From: Oceanobacillus salinisoli
GTDB taxonomy: Bacteria; Bacillota; Bacilli; Bacillales; Amphibacillaceae
DNA length: 64,000 nucleotides
Reading direction: 5' to 3'
Assembly (NCBI RefSeq): GCF_009733865.1
Contig: NZ_WOFB01000003.1
Coordinates: forward strand, 238,463-302,462
The position numbers were made by a program, and so were the translations under genes. Below, piece after piece: positions 18,105 to 28,034 of this stretch (position 1 is its first letter; each line of letters begins with the position of its first letter). The notes below the pieces were generated by a model. It was not told the origin of the DNA and ran no database searches. It saw only the letters and a program-made list of their open reading frames with translations.

Positions 18105-19446
18105 AGTTAACTGCATAATTAATTTCACTGCCACCTAATTTTTCAACTTTTTCCTCCTGCCCATTCATGGCATTTATAAATATCCGGTACGTATCATCAC
18201 CATAAATACCTAAAAATTCATGTGTTAACACTTCTTCACCTAAATCATTATCAATAACAGCTAAAAATTCTTCCTGAATATCAACATTAGAATTAACCAT
18301 TTCCTTCGCTTCGGATGCAGTTATATCCGGTTGTGGGATATCCCGTTCCTTATGATTTTGCATAAAATTTTGGGCGGTTAAACCTAGTATATCTCCATTA
18401 TCCAGAGCTACTTTTACTTCAATCGCATCGGAGTATATACGAACACCATCCTGACTGTAAAGGAAGGAATAAGCACCTATATTATCATACTCACTGCTCT
18501 GAAATAAAATCATATCCTCAAAGCCTAATTTTTCAATGTATTCCTCGGCTCTTTCCGTTCCTTCATTCAGGCTTATTTTTTTATCACCAATTGGTCTTTC
18601 TACTAGTAACGAAATTGGATTGCCACCCTGTTTGGTTATATCCAAATAACCATGACGATCCCCATTCGTATAAGAAGCGCTATACATTGGAACCTCTGCA
18701 CCATTACCCGTTTCTGTAATTCGGATTTGTGACTCGTCCTCGATTTTGAATAGTTCCTTACTAATTCTCAAAGCTTCGTTTTCATCAATGTCTTTACTGC
18801 CTTGCAAAAACTTATATTGATGATTTTTTGCGGATGTACCGATGATAGAAGAGTCCACATCTGCTTCAGAAAATCCTTCTACTGTCTTTTCCACTGTTTT
18901 CAGCCCGTCAATGACGGTATTGTCTACTTGTGCATCTTCATCTGCTAAGGCCATTTGAACATCCATCCAACGAAGGTTTTCTTCTAATACAAGATGCTGA
19001 ACTTGCCTAAGTTCTCTTTCAATTTCTGCAGATTGTTCATATAAGTTCTTCAATGTTTCCGTTTCTTCATCGCTCAATGGTTCATCATCCAAATTTCTAA
19101 TTGCCGTCCGATAAGTAAAATCACCGATGTTAGAAAGAAATTCTTCTGTTTTATTAAATGGCAGTAATCCCAAAGGAAGCTGATTCACATCTGATGATGC
19201 TTCAGATGTTAACCTCCAAATCTCTACCATTTGCGGAGATAGACGCTGATCCGAATTCATTGCAAGAGCCGTTCCGATTTCATCATGAAGTAAATCAATA
19301 TGATAGGCAAGTTCATGAAACGCTCGTTGATACGTATTTTCCGCCTGAATAAGAATCGCATTTTTCTCCTGATGTTCCTGATAACCCCAAAACGCAGTTC
19401 CGGCGACTACTAGCCCCAACACCGCTATTAATATCCATCTTTTCAT
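18103..19446 (-). CDS. ypeB: Germination protein YpeB
   Basis: Needed to place and protect the lytic enzyme SleB in the spore; the two are mutually dependent. One N-terminal transmembrane anchor (about 4-20) is followed by a helical region and, in the C-terminal half, repeated PepSY-type domains (for example ENEALRISKELFKIEDES, LNEGTERAEEYIEKLGFED, TASEAKEMVNSNVD). 447 aa, full length. Lies 14 bases after sleB, forming the classic sleB-ypeB operon with a terminator behind it. Confidence 0.96.
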   Translation of the reverse strand: MKRWILIAVLGLVVAGTAFWGYQEHQEKNAILIQAENTYQRAFHELAYHIDLLHDEIGTALAMNSDQRLSPQMVEIWRLTSEASSDVNQLPLGLLPFNKTEEFLSNIGDFTYRTAIRNLDDEPLSDEETETLKNLYEQSAEIERELRQVQHLVLEENLRWMDVQMALADEDAQVDNTVIDGLKTVEKTVEGFSEADVDSSIIGTSAKNHQYKFLQGSKDIDENEALRISKELFKIEDESQIRITETGNGAEVPMYSASYTNGDRHGYLDITKQGGNPISLLVERPIGDKKISLNEGTERAEEYIEKLGFEDMILFQSSEYDNIGAYSFLYSQDGVRIYSDAIEVKVALDNGDILGLTAQNFMQNHKERDIPQPDITASEAKEMVNSNVDIQEEFLAVIDNDLGEEVLTHEFLGIYGDDTYRIFINAMNGQEEKVEKLGGSEINYAVN

Positions 19447-19460
19447 CGTTAATCACCATC

Positions 19461-20417
19461 CTATTTACAGAATATATGCTTACCAATTCGTTTAATCTGT
19501 GGTCTTGACCAAATCCAGCTTGATGTAGCAGTGTCTGGATTAAAGTAATAAATAGCATTTCCAGTTGGATCCCATCCATTAATAGCATCTAATACGGCTT
19601 CTCGTGCCCGCTCATTTGGAGTTAGCCAAATTTGACCATCCGCAACAGCTGTAAAGGCTCTCGGTTCAAAAATCACTCCTGATACTGTGTTTGGAAAGGT
19701 TGCGCTTTCTACCCTATTCAAAATTACTGCAGCTACTGCCACCTGTCCTTCATATGGTTCTCCTCTTGCTTCACCATAGACAGCATTAGCCATTAATTGA
19801 ATATCATTTTGTGAAAAACCTTGTGGGACGTTTACCGCAGTTGTAGCAGGCCCTTCCGCCTGGGCATCTGCATCAGCACCTTGCTCTGCAGGCTGTTCAT
19901 CTTGTTCTTCTTGAGGTGCTGGTTCAGCCTGTTGCTGCGCTTGTTCTCCACCATCATTAGCTGGTTGTTGTTCCTGTTTAGCCCCCCCATCTTGCTTAGG
20001 CTGTTGCTTCTGTGGTTGAGGTGCGGATTGTTTCTCTTTATCTACACCACCATAATGCGTAAATTTATTACCTTTGGCTATTTGTTCTTTGACAAAGGAT
20101 TCATCATAGTCTGTTACTTGAACCAGCTTATCCTTAGTTTTTTGACCGGCTAGTCCATCCACTTTCATTCCAAATTCGTATTGAAAGTTTCGTAATGCCC
20201 AATACGTACCCCAGCCAAATACTCCATCAATTTTACCGTTATAAAAACCTATATATTGTAATCTTGCCTGTAATTCTATAACATCATCCCCTGTTGCACC
20301 TTGCTGGATGACCTGTGGACTAAATGCATGAACTGTTTTCGTCGGATTCGTTGATTCAAAAGCAATGAACATCGTACAAATAACCATAAGTAATAGGCAT
20401 GTTCGTTTATAGACCAT
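19461..20417 (-). CDS. sleB: Spore cortex-lytic enzyme SleB
   Basis: Lytic transglycosylase that degrades the muramic-delta-lactam cortex at germination. It has a signal peptide (1-31), a peptidoglycan-binding repeat (GDDVIELQARLQYIGFYNGKIDG, quoted in part: GDDVIELQARL, about 44-54), then a low-complexity linker of about 80 residues rich in Q, P, E and A (about 122-200), and a C-terminal Hydrolase_2 catalytic domain with NAVYGEARGEPYEGQ and AVILNRV. At 318 aa it is slightly longer than B. subtilis SleB, the excess being in the linker. Co-transcribed with ypeB. Confidence 0.95.
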   Translation of the reverse strand: MVYKRTCLLLMVICTMFIAFESTNPTKTVHAFSPQVIQQGATGDDVIELQARLQYIGFYNGKIDGVFGWGTYWALRNFQYEFGMKVDGLAGQKTKDKLVQVTDYDESFVKEQIAKGNKFTHYGGVDKEKQSAPQPQKQQPKQDGGAKQEQQPANDGGEQAQQQAEPAPQEEQDEQPAEQGADADAQAEGPATTAVNVPQGFSQNDIQLMANAVYGEARGEPYEGQVAVAAVILNRVESATFPNTVSGVIFEPRAFTAVADGQIWLTPNERAREAVLDAINGWDPTGNAIYYFNPDTATSSWIWSRPQIKRIGKHIFCK

Positions 20418-20523
20418 TATTTTTCCTCCTGATACACTTAGTATTGTGATATCTATTTTTTGATTAAATCCCCTTTTTATGCATAATTAGAGATAAAGTA
20501 TCCTTTTAACACTGCGATATAAA

Positions 20524-20561
20524 TAAAAAACCCTTTGTACAATCACGTTATACAAAGGGTT
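20524..20561 (-). terminator. Terminator after prsW
   Basis: aaccctttgta (about 20530-20540) and tacaaagggtt (20551-20561) make an 11-bp stem; T-run on the minus side. Separates prsW from sleB. Confidence 0.88.
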
Positions 20562-20589
20562 GTTCATATTATTTTCATTTATTGTCAAA

Positions 20590-21243
20590 TTATTTTATCA
20601 TAGTTACTGATTGATTGGCTGCTTTCATTCGATGTAGGGCAACACACCAAAGGAAAATCATAAATGGACTTAAATAATAAATCCAATAACTTGCAACACT
20701 CATTAGAATATAGTTATATATACCATGTAATATAAAAGGAATAAGCAATGCAAATATTCTATTCCAGTTTGTGTGTAAATTCGTAACTTTTGCCCTTCCA
20801 AAATAATAGCCCATAATTATTCCAAATAATGCATGTGAGGAAACAGGAAAAAAAGCTCTTAGAAAGGCATATTCAATTCCATTGGTTAATAAGTATAAAA
20901 CATTTTCCAATGAAGCAAAGCCAAGGCTAATGGATACCGCGTATACAATACCATCATAGTGATTGTCAAAATCAGAATGGTGATAAATTGCAAAGATAAA
21001 GATAAACCATTTTGAAAATTCCTCTAATAATGCGACAAAAAAGAAGGATTGAATAAAATGATTATTTGTTATGTTTTCTGCGGCTAAAGCATACTGAATA
21101 AACATTATTGGAAATACTAACAATGCTCCCAACATAAACATTTTAACAATTAATGAAATAGGTTCTGTAACCCGATCTTTAAGATATATATAACACATTA
21201 ATGCAAACACAGGAGCCAGGCCAGCAGATAACACACCAATCAT
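20590..21243 (-). CDS. prsW: Intramembrane metalloprotease PrsW
   Basis: Site-1 protease for RsiW, which starts release of sigma-W under envelope stress in B. subtilis. The 217 aa polytopic protein has conserved intramembrane motifs: ALLEEFSKW (EE pair, about 92-100), SHALFGIIMGYYFG (the first H, about 136) and a further histidine in FILHGIYNY (about 173). Seven or eight hydrophobic helices are visible. Divergent from ansA and upstream of sleB, as in B. subtilis (ypdC). Confidence 0.93.
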   Translation of the reverse strand: MIGVLSAGLAPVFALMCYIYLKDRVTEPISLIVKMFMLGALLVFPIMFIQYALAAENITNNHFIQSFFFVALLEEFSKWFIFIFAIYHHSDFDNHYDGIVYAVSISLGFASLENVLYLLTNGIEYAFLRAFFPVSSHALFGIIMGYYFGRAKVTNLHTNWNRIFALLIPFILHGIYNYILMSVASYWIYYLSPFMIFLWCVALHRMKAANQSVTMIK

Positions 21244-21333
21244 TTTTCAAAAACCTCTTTCCTTTTACACTAGTCTTATCGTATCATGAGGTTCGAATTA
21301 TGAAAATACAAATTATAGAAAACAGGTGATTTT

Positions 21334-22293
21334 TTGAAAAAAATACTAATCATACATACTGGTGGAACAATATCCATGCTCGAAAACAAAGATACGGGAG
21401 AAGTCAACTCAGCAGAAAAACATCCATTATCCGATATTACAAATCAGGCCAAACTAACTGCGGAAATAGATGAAAGGATTTTATTTGATCTTCCTTCTCC
21501 ACAAATTACACCACAGCATATGTTAACGCTATCGAAGGAAGTTGAAAATGCACTGCCGAACTATGATGGATGTGTGATAACACATGGAACCGATACGTTG
21601 GAAGAGACGGCATTCTTTCTAGATATGGTTGTACAAACAAATAAGCCGATTATCCTAACCGGAGCGATGAGGTCCAGTAACGAAATTGGTTCGGATGCCC
21701 TATACAACTTGCTGTCTTCCATTCGAGTAGCTTTGGAAGAAGATGCAAGAGAAAAAGGGGTCCTGGTTGTCATGAATGATGAAATCCATACCGCAGAAAG
21801 TGTTACGAAGACATCGACAAGCAATGTTGCAACATTCCAAAGTCCACAGTTTGGACCAATTGGAATCATTACAAAAGATAAAATTATTTTTCACCGTACA
21901 CGATTAGCTCGTTCAACTAGAAAAGTATCCAGCATATCATGCGATGTGTTCCTGTTAAAGGCATATGCTGGAATGAACGAGCAATTAATTAAAGCGGTAC
22001 ATCAAGCTAAACCAGATGGAATTGTATTAGAAGCATTAGGTCAAGGAAATTTACCTAAAGAAATGATACCTTCTCTAAAAGCAATCATAGATGACCAAAT
22101 TCCTGTAGTCCTCGTTTCCAGAAGTTTCAAAGGAAATGTCCAACCTACCTATGGTTATGAAGGCGGTGGAAAACAATTATATGAGATGGGTGTCATTTTT
22201 GCAGATGGGCTTTCCGGTCCAAAAGCAAGAATTAAATTATTAATTGCACTTGAAAAAACGAAAGATATGGAATTGCTCAAAAATATGTTTTAA
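21334..22293 (+). CDS. ansA: L-asparaginase
   Basis: Hydrolyses asparagine to aspartate and ammonia. Both asparaginase signatures are visible: HTGGTISM near the N-terminus (catalytic Thr12) and THGTDTLEETAFFLD (about 84-98). No signal peptide, consistent with a cytoplasmic type I enzyme; 319 aa. The start is a TTG at 21334 after AACAGGTGA. One of the few plus-strand genes, divergent from prsW and convergent with ypdA. No ansB or ansR neighbour is present. Confidence 0.93.
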   Translation: MKKILIIHTGGTISMLENKDTGEVNSAEKHPLSDITNQAKLTAEIDERILFDLPSPQITPQHMLTLSKEVENALPNYDGCVITHGTDTLEETAFFLDMVVQTNKPIILTGAMRSSNEIGSDALYNLLSSIRVALEEDAREKGVLVVMNDEIHTAESVTKTSTSNVATFQSPQFGPIGIITKDKIIFHRTRLARSTRKVSSISCDVFLLKAYAGMNEQLIKAVHQAKPDGIVLEALGQGNLPKEMIPSLKAIIDDQIPVVLVSRSFKGNVQPTYGYEGGGKQLYEMGVIFADGLSGPKARIKLLIALEKTKDMELLKNMF

Positions 22294-22306
22294 GAAAAAG
22301 GTACTG

Positions 22307-22372
22307 GGACAAAATCCGAACTAATTCAAATTCTAAGTGAAGAGTTTTGAATCATAGTTCGGATTTATTAAC
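22307..22372. terminator. Bidirectional terminator between ansA and ypdA
   Basis: aaatccgaact (22312-22322) pairs with agttcggattt (22356-22366), with further pairing of ttcaaa/tttgaa inside. It is preceded by ggtactgggacaaa, a lead-in also seen before the fer terminator. The position between convergent genes supports terminator function. Confidence 0.78.
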
Positions 22373-22480
22373 TAAAACACTTTCATCCAGGAAATTTTAG
22401 TATTACAGTATTTTTTGTACTACTAATGGAATATAAAATGACAGCGAAAAGAAAAACACACGAAGAGCGAATGTGATATT

Positions 22481-23467
22481 TTAATTGTTCAGTATGGCTT
22501 TCGTTATTGCTTCTCCATGAAAACGGCCATTTTCAATAAATATGGCATTATTATTAAATCCGCTAACTACAACACCTGCAATAAATAGTCCTGGGACATT
22601 GGTCTCATAAGTAGATTCATTATATTCAGGTTTCCCACTCGTTTTATCAACGTGAACGCCTATGTTTTCAAGAAAGGCTATATTAGGACGGTATCCGGTC
22701 ATCGCGAATACGAAGTCATTTTTTATGGTGGATACTTGATTATTCACGGTATAAGAAACCGTACCTTCCGTTATTTTGGTCACATGCGAATTAAAAACCA
22801 TGTTGACATGGCCATTTCGAATAAGCGATTCAAATTCTGGCAAAATCCATGGTTTAATACTTTTCGAATATTCTTCTCCACGATATAGTACGGTTACTCT
22901 TGCACCCGCTTTATGCAGCTCTAAAGTTGCATCTACCGCCGAATTCTTTCCTCCAATTACCACAACATCTTTATCGTAGTAGGGATGTGCTTCTTTAAAA
23001 TAATGCATAACCTTAGATAATTTTTCTCCAGGAACATCTATATAATTCGGCTGGTCATAATATCCTGTCGCAACAATTACTTTTTTGCAGACATACGTGT
23101 TATGTTCCTCATTATTTTTTCTTGTGATCAGTTCAAAATTTCCTTCATCCAAACGTTTAACATCTAAAACTGTTTCAAACGAATGTATTCTGAGATTTTT
23201 TCTTGAAGCAACCTCTCGATAATACGCCAGTGCCTGATTTCTTACAGGTTTCTTGTTTTCTGTTATAAATGGTACATTTCCGATTTCCAGCTTGTCACTA
23301 GAACTAAAAAAAGTTTGATGGGTTGGAAAACGATATATCGTATTTACGATATTTTCTTTTTCAATAATAAGTGGAGAATATCCAGCTTTCTGCAACTCTA
23401 TGGCACAGGACATTCCACAAGGCCCACCACCTATTATAATTATCTCCTCATTTTGCAATGTATTCAC
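22481..23467 (-). CDS. ypdA: Bacillithiol disulfide reductase YpdA (Bdr)
   Basis: FAD/NADPH flavoprotein that reduces oxidised bacillithiol. Two dinucleotide-binding motifs are seen: IGGGPCGMSCAIEL (12-25) and VIGGKNSAVDATLELHKAG (about 171). FAD-contact motif LFIAGVV and a C-terminal NNNAIFIENGRFHG are family features; 328 aa. Lacks a CxxC redox pair, as expected for this family. Downstream of gudB in the B. subtilis order, but separated here by repeat R2. Confidence 0.93.
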   Translation of the reverse strand: MNTLQNEEIIIIGGGPCGMSCAIELQKAGYSPLIIEKENIVNTIYRFPTHQTFFSSSDKLEIGNVPFITENKKPVRNQALAYYREVASRKNLRIHSFETVLDVKRLDEGNFELITRKNNEEHNTYVCKKVIVATGYYDQPNYIDVPGEKLSKVMHYFKEAHPYYDKDVVVIGGKNSAVDATLELHKAGARVTVLYRGEEYSKSIKPWILPEFESLIRNGHVNMVFNSHVTKITEGTVSYTVNNQVSTIKNDFVFAMTGYRPNIAFLENIGVHVDKTSGKPEYNESTYETNVPGLFIAGVVVSGFNNNAIFIENGRFHGEAITKAILNN

Positions 23468-23543
23468 TTCCTTTAATTATGTAATTAAATAAAATAAATG
23501 GCTATTTTCGTAAGCTTTCGGGCATTTTAATCGTCACTATTGA

Positions 23544-24041
23544 TATAACTTCGAACTAACTTTAAATGATGTTGGAGCATAACTTACCGCTACGGAAACA
23601 CACTACGATCACCTTAGGGCGGCTTGTGAGCCTCCTCAGGTGAAAAGAAGTTTTTAAAACTTTCCTTTTATAGGTTATATCTATACATAAATCAGAAAAC
23701 AAGAAATTACGTAGGCAGAATACGTAGCCTCCTCGAAAATACAAACCGATTTTCTTCGTGCGATGTAGAGCTGCAGTTTACGTCCTTGTCTGGTGGGAAT
23801 AGCACGTTCCAGACCTGAGCAGCGAGGGTACTTCTTGAGTAATCTTCTTTGTTCCCTTACGCCAAGGAAATCAACTTCGAAGCGTTACTAGAAGACTAGA
23901 GGCGCACCGGTTTTCCCCGAGGAGGCTTTAGGTCATGCCCACGAACCGTAAGAATTCTGCCGGAGCGAATGCAAGCACGCTACCATCATTTGAACAAATG
24001 AGAGCATCACGATAGGAATTATCATTAGTTCGAAGTTTATA
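23544..24041. repeat. Composite intergenic repeat R2 (alpha then beta reversed)
   Basis: Ends are a perfect 12-bp inverted pair, aacttcgaacta (23548-23559) and tagttcgaagtt (24026-24037). The left part carries the alpha start (gatgttggagc, taccgctacggaaa, caccttagggcggct); the right part is a beta module read backwards (gaggctttaggtc, cacgaaccgtaag, ccggagcgaatgcaagcacg). Occupies nearly all of the gudB-ypdA gap. Small open frames inside are not shared between copies. Confidence 0.82.
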
Positions 24042-24085
24042 TATTATGTGTCAGAAAGAATTTATTAATTAGAAAATAGCCAAAC

Positions 24086-24126
24086 AAAAAACTCCTATCA
24101 TAATTATAAACGATAAGAGTTTTTTC
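24086..24126 (-). terminator. Terminator after gudB
   Basis: aaaaaactcctatca pairs with cgataagagtttttt, leaving an AT-rich loop; symmetrical A and T runs. Ends 14 bases before the gudB stop. Confidence 0.85.
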
Positions 24127-24140
24127 GTCTTTTTTTCTGT

Positions 24141-25421
24141 TTAGACCCACCCTCGAAAGCGTGAGGCTTCAGCCATTTTTCTTACACCAACCATATAGGC
24201 TGCAAGGCGCATATCAACTCTTCGGGTTTCTGCTGTATTATAAATTGTATTAAATGCTTTAACCATTATTTCGTTAAGTTTTTGGTCTATTTCTTCTTCA
24301 GACCAATAATATCCTTGGTTATTCTGAACCCATTCAAAGTAAGATACGGTTACCCCTCCAGCAGAGGCTAAAACATCCGGAACTAGTAATATCCCACGAT
24401 CACTTAGGATTTTCGTCGCTTCCATCGTAGTCGGTCCATTTGCAGCTTCAACTACAATGTTTGCTTTGATTTTATGAGCATTATCTTTCGTAATTTGATT
24501 TTCAACTGCAGCAGGAACGAGAATATCGCATTCTTGTTCCAGTAGTTCTTTATTTGTGATGGTTTTATTAAAGAGCTTTGTTACTGTTCCAAAACTATCT
24601 CTTCTATCCAGTAAATAATCGATATCCAAACCATCTGAATCATATAGCGCGCCATAGGCATCGGAAATACCTACCACCTTAGCTCCAGCTTCATGTAAAA
24701 ATTTGGATAAATAACTCCCCGCATTTCCAAAGCCCTGTACAATAACTCTGGCATCTTTGACATCAAGGCCTTTTTTATTTGCTGCTTCATTTAAGGCAAT
24801 CGTGACACCTTTTGCAGTTGCAGTCTCTCTGCCGTGAGAACCGCCAAGAACAATTGGTTTTCCAGTAATAAATCCAGGATTATTAAATTCGTCAATTCGG
24901 CTATATTCATCCATCATCCATGCCATAATTTGCGAATTTGTAAATACATCTGGTGCTGGAATATCCTTTGTTGGCCCTACGATTTGACTAATTGCACGTA
25001 CATAACCACGACTAAGTCCTTCTAATTCACGGAAAGACATTTCTCTTGGATCACATACGATACCACCTTTAGCCCCACCATAAGGAAGATCGACAATTCC
25101 CGCTTTCAAACTCATCCATATAGACAGTGCTTTAATTTCATTTTCTGTTACTTTTGGATGAAATCTGATTCCGCCCTTAGTTGGTCCGACAGCATCATTA
25201 TGCTGAGCACGATAACCAGTAAAAACTTTTATAGATCCATCATCCATTCTAACTGGTATTCGGACCGTCATCATTCTCATCGGGTCTCTTAACAGATCAT
25301 AAACCTCTTCCGGGTAACCTAATTTTTCCAATGCAGTTTTAATAACAGCACGTGTTGAAACTAAAACATCCATATTTTCTTGATTTATATTGGCAGAATT
25401 TGCTGCTTGTTCGGCTACCAT
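24141..25421 (-). CDS. gudB: NAD-specific glutamate dehydrogenase
   Basis: Oxidative deamination of glutamate to 2-oxoglutarate, linking nitrogen and carbon metabolism. The sequence agrees along its length with Bacillus GudB/RocG: catalytic region DLPYGGAKGGI, GPTKDIPAPDVFTN, NAD fold VQGFGNAGSY and the tail MAEASRFRGWV. The VKA duplication that inactivates gudB in B. subtilis 168 is absent, so the enzyme should be active. RBS TAGGAGG places the start at ATG 25421 (MVAEQAANS, 426 aa), dropping eight residues. Context (mecB, ypdA) favours gudB over rocG. Confidence 0.95.
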   Translation of the reverse strand: MVAEQAANSANINQENMDVLVSTRAVIKTALEKLGYPEEVYDLLRDPMRMMTVRIPVRMDDGSIKVFTGYRAQHNDAVGPTKGGIRFHPKVTENEIKALSIWMSLKAGIVDLPYGGAKGGIVCDPREMSFRELEGLSRGYVRAISQIVGPTKDIPAPDVFTNSQIMAWMMDEYSRIDEFNNPGFITGKPIVLGGSHGRETATAKGVTIALNEAANKKGLDVKDARVIVQGFGNAGSYLSKFLHEAGAKVVGISDAYGALYDSDGLDIDYLLDRRDSFGTVTKLFNKTITNKELLEQECDILVPAAVENQITKDNAHKIKANIVVEAANGPTTMEATKILSDRGILLVPDVLASAGGVTVSYFEWVQNNQGYYWSEEEIDQKLNEIMVKAFNTIYNTAETRRVDMRLAAYMVGVRKMAEASRFRGWV

Positions 25422-25558
25422 GAATTTACCTCCTAGATTATGCATAAAAGTTTTGTAAACGTTCTATTCAGTGATTAGTATACACATTCATTGCAAATAT
25501 GCAATTAAGTAAAACTAATGAATAATAGAACGTTTCCCTTCTTCATACAAATTTCCTC

Positions 25559-26488
25559 CTACTTCTTAACGGACAAGTTAACAAACTCCTCTATCATGTC
25601 ATTGTAAGAAATGCCCACCGCTTTCGCTGAATCCGGAAAAAGGCTTGTAGGTGTCATACCAGGCAGCGTATTTACTTCTAGTATAACAGGTACATTTTCT
25701 TCAGAAAGGATAAAATCCACTCTGGAATAAATTTCACACCCAAGAGCCTGATGTGCAAGAACGGCATATTCTTGTATTTGCTTCGCTAATTTACCGTTAA
25801 TCTTTGCCGGAACAACATGTTCACTTCCACCAGGAGCATATTTAGATTCATAATCATATAACGCATTTTTAGGAATAATTTCAATAACAGGGAGTGCTTT
25901 CTCCTTTCCAGTTAAACCCAATACGGGAACGGTAAGCTCTTTCCCTTTAATGAAATCTTCAGCTAGTATCGTATCATCACTTTGTAAAGCGGTTGTTACT
26001 GCATCGCTTATCTGTTTCACATCTTCTATAATAGATAACCCTAATGTGGATCCTTCTTGATTAGGCTTAATCACAAATGGAGTTTGAAAATCTTTTTTAA
26101 TGGCGTCTGCTATCTGCTGGCTATTTATATTATCTAACAGTTTATATGTTTTACTCTTAGCAACAGGAATATGATTCATCTCAAATATTTGTTTTGCTTT
26201 TGCTTTATCCATTGCCAATGCCGAAGCCAATACTCCGGAGCCGACATAAGGAATGTTTAACATATCCAATAAACCTTGAATTTTTCCATCTTCCCCATAT
26301 TTCCCATGCAGACCGATAAATACCAGGTCAACATTTAGCCCTATAATTTCATCTAAACGTTCAGGATGAAAATCAATTCCAATTACTTCATGACCTTTCT
26401 GTTTTAAAGCATTTATAATTCCTTTTCCAGAAGAAAGAGATACTTCCCTTTCACCGGAAGTTCCTCCGTAAAGAACAGCAATCTTCAT
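25559..26488 (-). CDS. ddl: D-alanine--D-alanine ligase (short form)
   Basis: ATP-dependent ligase making D-Ala-D-Ala for peptidoglycan. ATP-grasp enzyme of 309 aa, the DdlB-like short class. Landmarks: LYGGTSGEREVSLSSG at the N-terminus, FVKPNQEGST-like VIKPNQEGSTLGLS, and the metal-binding end LEVNTLPGMTPTSL. B. subtilis keeps its ddl elsewhere (longer type), so the location between gudB and mecB is a difference from that species. Confidence 0.94.
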   Translation of the reverse strand: MKIAVLYGGTSGEREVSLSSGKGIINALKQKGHEVIGIDFHPERLDEIIGLNVDLVFIGLHGKYGEDGKIQGLLDMLNIPYVGSGVLASALAMDKAKAKQIFEMNHIPVAKSKTYKLLDNINSQQIADAIKKDFQTPFVIKPNQEGSTLGLSIIEDVKQISDAVTTALQSDDTILAEDFIKGKELTVPVLGLTGKEKALPVIEIIPKNALYDYESKYAPGGSEHVVPAKINGKLAKQIQEYAVLAHQALGCEIYSRVDFILSEENVPVILEVNTLPGMTPTSLFPDSAKAVGISYNDMIEEFVNLSVKK

Positions 26489-26538
26489 TATAAGTACTCC
26501 ACTCCTCTACTTAAATACCCACTTTCTTTCTTTCGTAA

Positions 26539-27117
26539 TCAATAAAATACGTCAATAATTTGGCGAACAGCATTATGATTATATATTGCTTTACCATATT
26601 CATTTAACCTATAGGACGTTATAATACTTGGATATGCATACTCGGAAAGAATCGCAATTACATCCTCTCTTGATTGCATTGCAATATCTTCTTCCGTAAA
26701 TAACATATAATAACGGTTATCAAAATAATATACTTGACCACCATTTATAGACACCGACGATAAATAAGACGAAACTTGAATAATATGTTCAAATTCTGCA
26801 AATGAAAAAATGACCTCCTGACTCTCATCCAAGGTTACCTTCATCTCGATAAAATCGTCATCCCAGATCATTTCTTCAGAGTTTTGTGTAACGGTGACGT
26901 GCATTCCTTGTGCCTGCATTAAATGAACCTGAACAAGCAGCATTCCTTCTATTTCAAAACCAAGTTCTGAACTTGCCTCGTACATCATATCACTAAATAA
27001 ATTCCGGACACTTGATACATCATTCCATAATTCTTTCATAGTAAAACCCCGTTCCACTAAATCATCAAAAGGTAAAAAGATTGAAAATTGATTATCAGAC
27101 AAACGTTCAACGCGCAT
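26539..27117 (-). CDS. mecB: Adaptor protein MecA paralogue (MecB/YpbH)
   Basis: MecA-family adaptor that delivers substrates to ClpCP; the B. subtilis paralogue YpbH affects competence and sporulation. N-terminal substrate domain (MRVERLSDNQFSIFLPFDDL) and a C-terminal ClpC-binding domain (about 105-192) are visible with an acidic middle. A strong AAAGGAGG before ATG 27117 sets the start (192 aa). Position next to ypbG matches ypbH rather than mecA, which normally lies by spx. Confidence 0.85.
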   Translation of the reverse strand: MRVERLSDNQFSIFLPFDDLVERGFTMKELWNDVSSVRNLFSDMMYEASSELGFEIEGMLLVQVHLMQAQGMHVTVTQNSEEMIWDDDFIEMKVTLDESQEVIFSFAEFEHIIQVSSYLSSVSINGGQVYYFDNRYYMLFTEEDIAMQSREDVIAILSEYAYPSIITSYRLNEYGKAIYNHNAVRQIIDVFY

Positions 27118-27206
27118 ACTAGTATCCTCCTTTAAACGCATTTTATCGAGGGGAATCTTTTACTTCATTATATGCTGACCATATAATTATTGAACTTTTT
27201 CATTTC

Positions 27207-27983
27207 TTAAGCACGCTTTTGGTGAAGCGTTAGCACATGACACTCTGCACTTGTACCAAAGCGAAACGGCAAAAGTGTATAACCGTACCCTTCACTTACA
27301 AGGATAGATGTATTTTTATATTTCTTAAAGGACCCTTTCTCGTACGGCCCCACTCCAAAAACACGAATCTGTCCGCCATGCGTGTGTCCCGCCAGAACGA
27401 TATTCATTTTTTCCTGGTCATTTTTGTCCAGTTCATAAAAAGAGGATGGTATATGTGTCAGTAAAATATAATAATCCCCAGTAGCTTCTTTTAATGCCAA
27501 ATCTACTCTTGCTTCTTTATATGTAGTGCAATCAAGTCCCAAAAAACTTAAAACAGCATGATTCCTTTTTACATTTTCGCTCGAGTTTGCTAATATTTTT
27601 ACATTTTCTTTTTCAAGCAAAGCGGAGAATCTTGCCGTATTTGTTTCGTAATCATTATTCCCCCAAACGAAGTATATTGGTGCACCCCATTTCTTTAAGA
27701 TTTCAATATTTCGTTTGGTTCGTTTTAGTGGTACATACTTTTCCGTTAAGTCACCACCAATGACAACGGCATCTATGTTCATAGTTACAGATTGAATAGT
27801 AGACTTTTCAATATGCCTGCGGTGAATATCGGATATATAAAATATTCGATAGCCATCGAAATCTTTAGGCAGTTTATGATCAACAATGATACGATAGTCT
27901 ATTTTATCATGATGTGCTCTATAAATCATGTAAAATAATAAGATTGGAAAAGCAAAAGTAAATAGCAAAATGTATTTTTTCAA
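27207..27983 (-). CDS. ypbG: Metallophosphoesterase YpbG
   Basis: Calcineurin-like phosphoesterase of unknown substrate, 258 aa. Metal-binding motifs are seen in order: ISDIHRRH (about 50-57), VIGGDL, WGNNDYE (GNxD/E) and the C-terminal GHTHGGQIR. A single N-terminal transmembrane segment (about 4-20) would anchor it with the catalytic domain outside or peripheral. Neighbours mecB and ypbD-like genes agree with the B. subtilis cluster. Confidence 0.9.
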   Translation of the reverse strand: MKKYILLFTFAFPILLFYMIYRAHHDKIDYRIIVDHKLPKDFDGYRIFYISDIHRRHIEKSTIQSVTMNIDAVVIGGDLTEKYVPLKRTKRNIEILKKWGAPIYFVWGNNDYETNTARFSALLEKENVKILANSSENVKRNHAVLSFLGLDCTTYKEARVDLALKEATGDYYILLTHIPSSFYELDKNDQEKMNIVLAGHTHGGQIRVFGVGPYEKGSFKKYKNTSILVSEGYGYTLLPFRFGTSAECHVLTLHQKRA

Positions 27984-28034
27984 CTTAACATAATTCTCCT
28001 TAGAAGTATAAATTCTATGTCACCTGTTCGAAGA

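Noticed and set aside
23562..23744. 60 aa frame in R2
   Set aside because: Repeat sequence, no start signal, not conserved in R3.
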